Source: Sinonovacula constricta (lineage: Eukaryota; Mollusca; Bivalvia; Cardiida; Solecurtidae). From it: 64,000 bases of DNA. A program made the position numbers and the translations under genes. This document shows positions 60,929 through 64,000 of the stretch, one piece after another. Within the stretch, counting starts at the first letter, position 1, and the number at the start of each line of letters is the position of its first letter. The stretch covers positions 34,451,885 to 34,515,884 of the forward strand of contig CM017563.1 of NCBI GenBank assembly GCA_007844125.1, written 5' to 3'. Under the pieces are notes generated by a model. That model was given only the letters and a program-made list of their open reading frames with translations, made no database searches and was not told where the DNA came from.

Positions 60929-62764
60929 TTGTGAGTTGGATAGGTTGTAAACAGATGCCAGTTAGAGAGGGTAAAGACTGCCAAACATTAGGTAAAATCT
61001 AGCATGTTAGCCTCAGATCGTCCAAAAACAAGAACTCAGACAAGAAAAAACAAACATACATGAAAAAGAACTGGCATCTCAACTATACATATATTTAAAC
61101 AAAACTTTTTGCAGCCTGGAAGAAAAGTTCTCAAATTGTTTGACTTGATGATGCATTATTTTTTTTTGTCTGTGAACACAGCTGTAAATTTGTATGAGAT
61201 TTTTGAAAATAATTTAATGTAATTTTATTGTAGCACTAAACAATGACAGTTAAAAATAATAATTAGAAAACAAATATCTGACAAACTTATTGTATATATG
61301 CAGAACTTAATTACATACAAAATAAACAAAATTTCCAATTTTCAGTGGTATTGTGATGTTATTCTTAAAGTCATTATTATTCAATTAATTATAGATTTAA
61401 GCTTGTTAATGGAATTTTGACACCGACTTCCAACAATATTTCACAGCTTGTTTAAACCATTTACTTAATTGATACCAATTACATTGATGCTAAATCTCAT
61501 TTTCTGAGAGGCTTTCAAAAGCACTGTTTATCCCCTCCTACACTTACACAAATGTTTGATATAAAAACTGAGTTATAGGAACTCAGACATAGAATCAGAG
61601 ACAGTAAAGAGACTGAAAAGATAAGGGAGGCCCTAACATATCTGTCTATAGATAGCATCAATCTGGCAAGATGTGAGGGAAGATTATGGGGGCAAGGTAG
61701 AGGGAGGAGTTGTAAGGTGTTCTATGTGGGCCAAAAAAGTATCAGTTATTTTTTGTTTTTATAAATATGCTAGTAAAGGAAAACAAATTGCAGATGAATA
61801 ATTAGGCAAAAAATACAATGCGAATTAAACATAGTATTGACCAAAACAACATTTTAGTTGGTAAAACCCATCATTGGCAGGACCAAGTGTTTATTTACTT
61901 TTTCTTCACAAGGGCTGGGTGAAGGTGCCTCATCTTTATTTGTCATTAAAAAGATGTAGCATTCCATGCTTCTTTTTTCTCTCTAAATTATGGTCTTTAA
62001 AAAGGCTTGAGGTAAATAGAAATCAAGAAGAGATAAGAATATCTGCAAAAAGATAACAACACTGGGGCAGGTGACAACTTGTTGCAAACTTAATGTTCCA
62101 TGTGGGCGATTAAAATATTTCTGACATCAGCCAAATGTTAATTGTACTGACAGCTACTAGCCTAACAAAAATTCCAGCTGGTTGAGGTTAAAAGCTCATG
62201 ACATTGGTTGGATATAGGATTCAGAAAAAAATAATACTTCAATGCTTGATAATTCTTCCAGCTGCATTTTCTCAAAAGATAGATCTATGTTCTAGATTGT
62301 GGCTTCCAAGTTAAACTGGGTGTCTATGTGCTCTAAGTTTTCTACAGGGATTTCTACATTTGAGACAATGTTTCACAAGCAAAAGTTCTTGGCCTTTAAT
62401 AATAAAAACCTTAAACACATTGGTCCCTCCGCAAGAATATATAAAAACAAACATTATTACAATTTAGGATGCAAGTTTTCTTTGTAAAGCAAAAATAAAT
62501 GTTTAAATTGCATACAATTATGAGTTTATGTTCTAGTAGATCATTTCTAGTCCAAATTATTATTGCCCTTGGACACTATCTTTTTGAATTTATGGCAAAT
62601 GAAAAGAGATTTTTAAACCCTTAGGGAACTCCATATTTTTTTTTGAAAGTAACTCTCTTGGCACATTTACTCAACATGAAACTGCCTCTGTGTTGTTGTT
62701 ATTTAGGTAAGGATGTTTTTTTAATGTTTTCTTGTAAGGTAAATGGTATGAAACATCTTAAGTC
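60929..62764. other. Upstream intron stretch, nothing recognised
   Basis: AT-rich with chance ORFs. No exon or repeat family called. Confidence 0.3.
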
Positions 62765-62909
62765 TGTTGTTGTTGCTACATCGCACTGACATATGGTCCT
62801 ATTGGGAATGTCACGGTATTTAGTGGTGGAGACAGATCTCAGACATATGTCTTGGTAGAACCACTAGCACAGTGCAGGTTTATTAAAAAAACCTCCCCAT
62901 ATGAAATTT
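62765..62909 (-). repeat. SINE family D copy, left part (split by a family B SINE)
   Basis: TGCTACATCGCACTGACATA, TTGGTAGAACCACTAGCACA and AAAACCTCCCCATATGAAAT. It continues at 63252 after the inserted family B element. Confidence 0.9.
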
Positions 62910-63251
62910 GTTTGTTTATTGGGTTTATCGTCCCACCAACAGTATTTTAATTATCTGGAGATGGTGTCTACTTGAAGCAGATATAGTGCTGCCTTCACTA
63001 TGTATAGCAAGCCGTGAACACCTGACAATGATACCACACCCAGCCATATCATCCTGACACCGGGCCAACCAGTCATGGAACTACCCTTATATTTGCTTGA
63101 GCATAAGCAAGGGAGATATACCACTACCAATTTTAACGTCTTTGGTTTTGTTGCAGCCCGGAATCTAACCCAGGGCCTCTTGTACCTGAAGCTGATGCTG
63201 TAAAGCTGACGCTGTAAAGCAGACGCTGTATCAATTGCAGGTCCGGTCTAA
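62910..63251 (-). repeat. SINE family B copy nested inside a family D SINE
   Basis: TTGTTTATTGGGTTTATCGT, GGAGATGGTGTCTACTTGAA, ACACCGGGCCAACCAGTCAT and a head whose GAAGCTGATGCTGTAAAGCT segment is triplicated. ATGAAATTT (62901-62909) and ATGGAATTT (63252-63260) look like its target duplication. Confidence 0.92.
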
Positions 63252-63345
63252 ATGGAATTTTCAGATCCAACCTGGGCTTGAAACAAACGTGTTGAGGGGC
63301 TGAGGAGTTACCAGTGGGCAACCAAATTTACTGGGCAATTCAATA
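63252..63345 (-). repeat. SINE family D copy, right part
   Basis: CCAACCTGGGCTTGAAACAA and TGTTGAGGGGCTGAGGAGTT carry on the family D head interrupted at 62909. Confidence 0.88.
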
Positions 63346-64000
63346 GTGACTAAAGATTAAAGCAGTACTAGGAAGAAGTCCTAATGTTTATTACCAATTT
63401 ACTTGTCTGGCTTATTTTCATTTATGAAACATTACTAAAAACTGTAATACAAACAATAAGAGATATGGTTTTGACAAATGGTAGAACTCTCCAATGACAA
63501 TCAGCACACACTACATACAGTGTAGGCAGTGTTTTCATTAAGAGGTGGCCGGTGGCCAATTTCTCCACTTAGAAATCCAGCAGATACCAAAAATGAGTGC
63601 TTTAAAATGGTATTTCAATTCCTAAAAAATTTGCTCCTTTCGGTATTTAACTGATATAATTATGAGGTCTGTATCGCAGTGCACTTGGCACCATTTCCAA
63701 GTAATGCTTTTCCAGACTTTTCCATAGTGTTTTTACAAAAAGTTATGCCTTATGTAGCCCCCAAAAGTGTTCAGCATGCAGGATTTTGGTTCCTTGCTTT
63801 CAAAATATTGTTGCAACCTCTGCTGTGATGGTATATCAACCAATTGAAACAAGTTTTAGATCGCAATGGATTATTATACATAATCTTCGACAAAAACTCG
63901 GTGGACCATGGACCGAGTCCTTCAAAATCCGATGGTCACATCATTTTCAAAATTCTATATATTACAAAAACATATCTACTAAACTACATAACACTTTACA
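63346..64000. other. Upstream intron end of the window
   Basis: No exon seen. 63888-64000 resembles 44236-44380 (GACAAAAACTCGGTGGACCA TGGACC, ATTTTCAAAATTC), a dispersed repeat of unknown kind. Confidence 0.4.

Noticed and set aside
58014..64000. Upstream FMR1/FXR exons (first Tudor domain)
   Set aside because: I looked for the expected motifs (NWQP, VRFPPP) with splice sites on the minus strand and found none, so they should be beyond the window.

Overview
The window is eukaryotic, intron-rich, AT-rich animal DNA and most likely comes from a bivalve mollusc. The host call is inference. It rests on a protostome-type single FMR1/FXR gene, a TIR-domain gene, and several tRNA-derived SINE families of the kind seen in bivalves. 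There are no operons and no bacterial features. The species cannot be told from the sequence alone.

Genes. (1) Positions 1-288, minus strand: the first 96 codons of a TIR-domain protein whose remainder lies off the left edge. (2) Positions 26968-58013, minus strand: fourteen exons of an FMR1/FXR-family RNA-binding protein gene. I joined them by their splice sites and the reading frame closes exactly (1,923 nt, 640 codons plus stop). They cover the second Tudor/Agenet domain, KH0, KH1, KH2, a short FXR-type linker, a leucine-rich export-signal-like segment, RGG boxes, arginine-rich C-terminal segments and the stop codon. The first exons (start codon and first Tudor domain) are not in the window and should lie beyond 64000.

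Layout. 1-300: TIR gene start. 300-18000: gene-poor and dense in repeats (LINE 3'-end relic, tandem tRNA-like repeats, homopolymer and dinucleotide runs, a 5S-rRNA-like fragment, three kinds of MITE, and a near-identical 326-328 bp duplication separated by 10 kb). 18000-26900: mostly featureless AT-rich DNA between the two genes or forming the FMR1 3' flank. 27000-58000: FMR1/FXR exons separated by introns of 0.2-9 kb that are packed with SINEs, MITEs, a Tigger-like transposon and three minisatellites. 58000-64000: upstream intron with more SINEs and an unusual GC-rich branched hairpin.

Repeat landscape. Four tRNA-headed SINE families (called A-D here) supply about thirty copies, most with the tRNA-like head at the right (element on the minus strand, the same strand as the gene). 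Several keep target-site duplications of 9-13 bp. The most unusual structures are a 99-bp minisatellite that appears to have grown from the tRNA head of a family C SINE; a 51-bp minisatellite that stays open in frame on both strands; two elements with a tRNA-like core between inverted repeats; a TTAA-flanked MITE family; a 450-bp foldback element beside an FMR1 exon; and the three-way-junction hairpin at 59435-59537. I found no clearly new protein-coding system.
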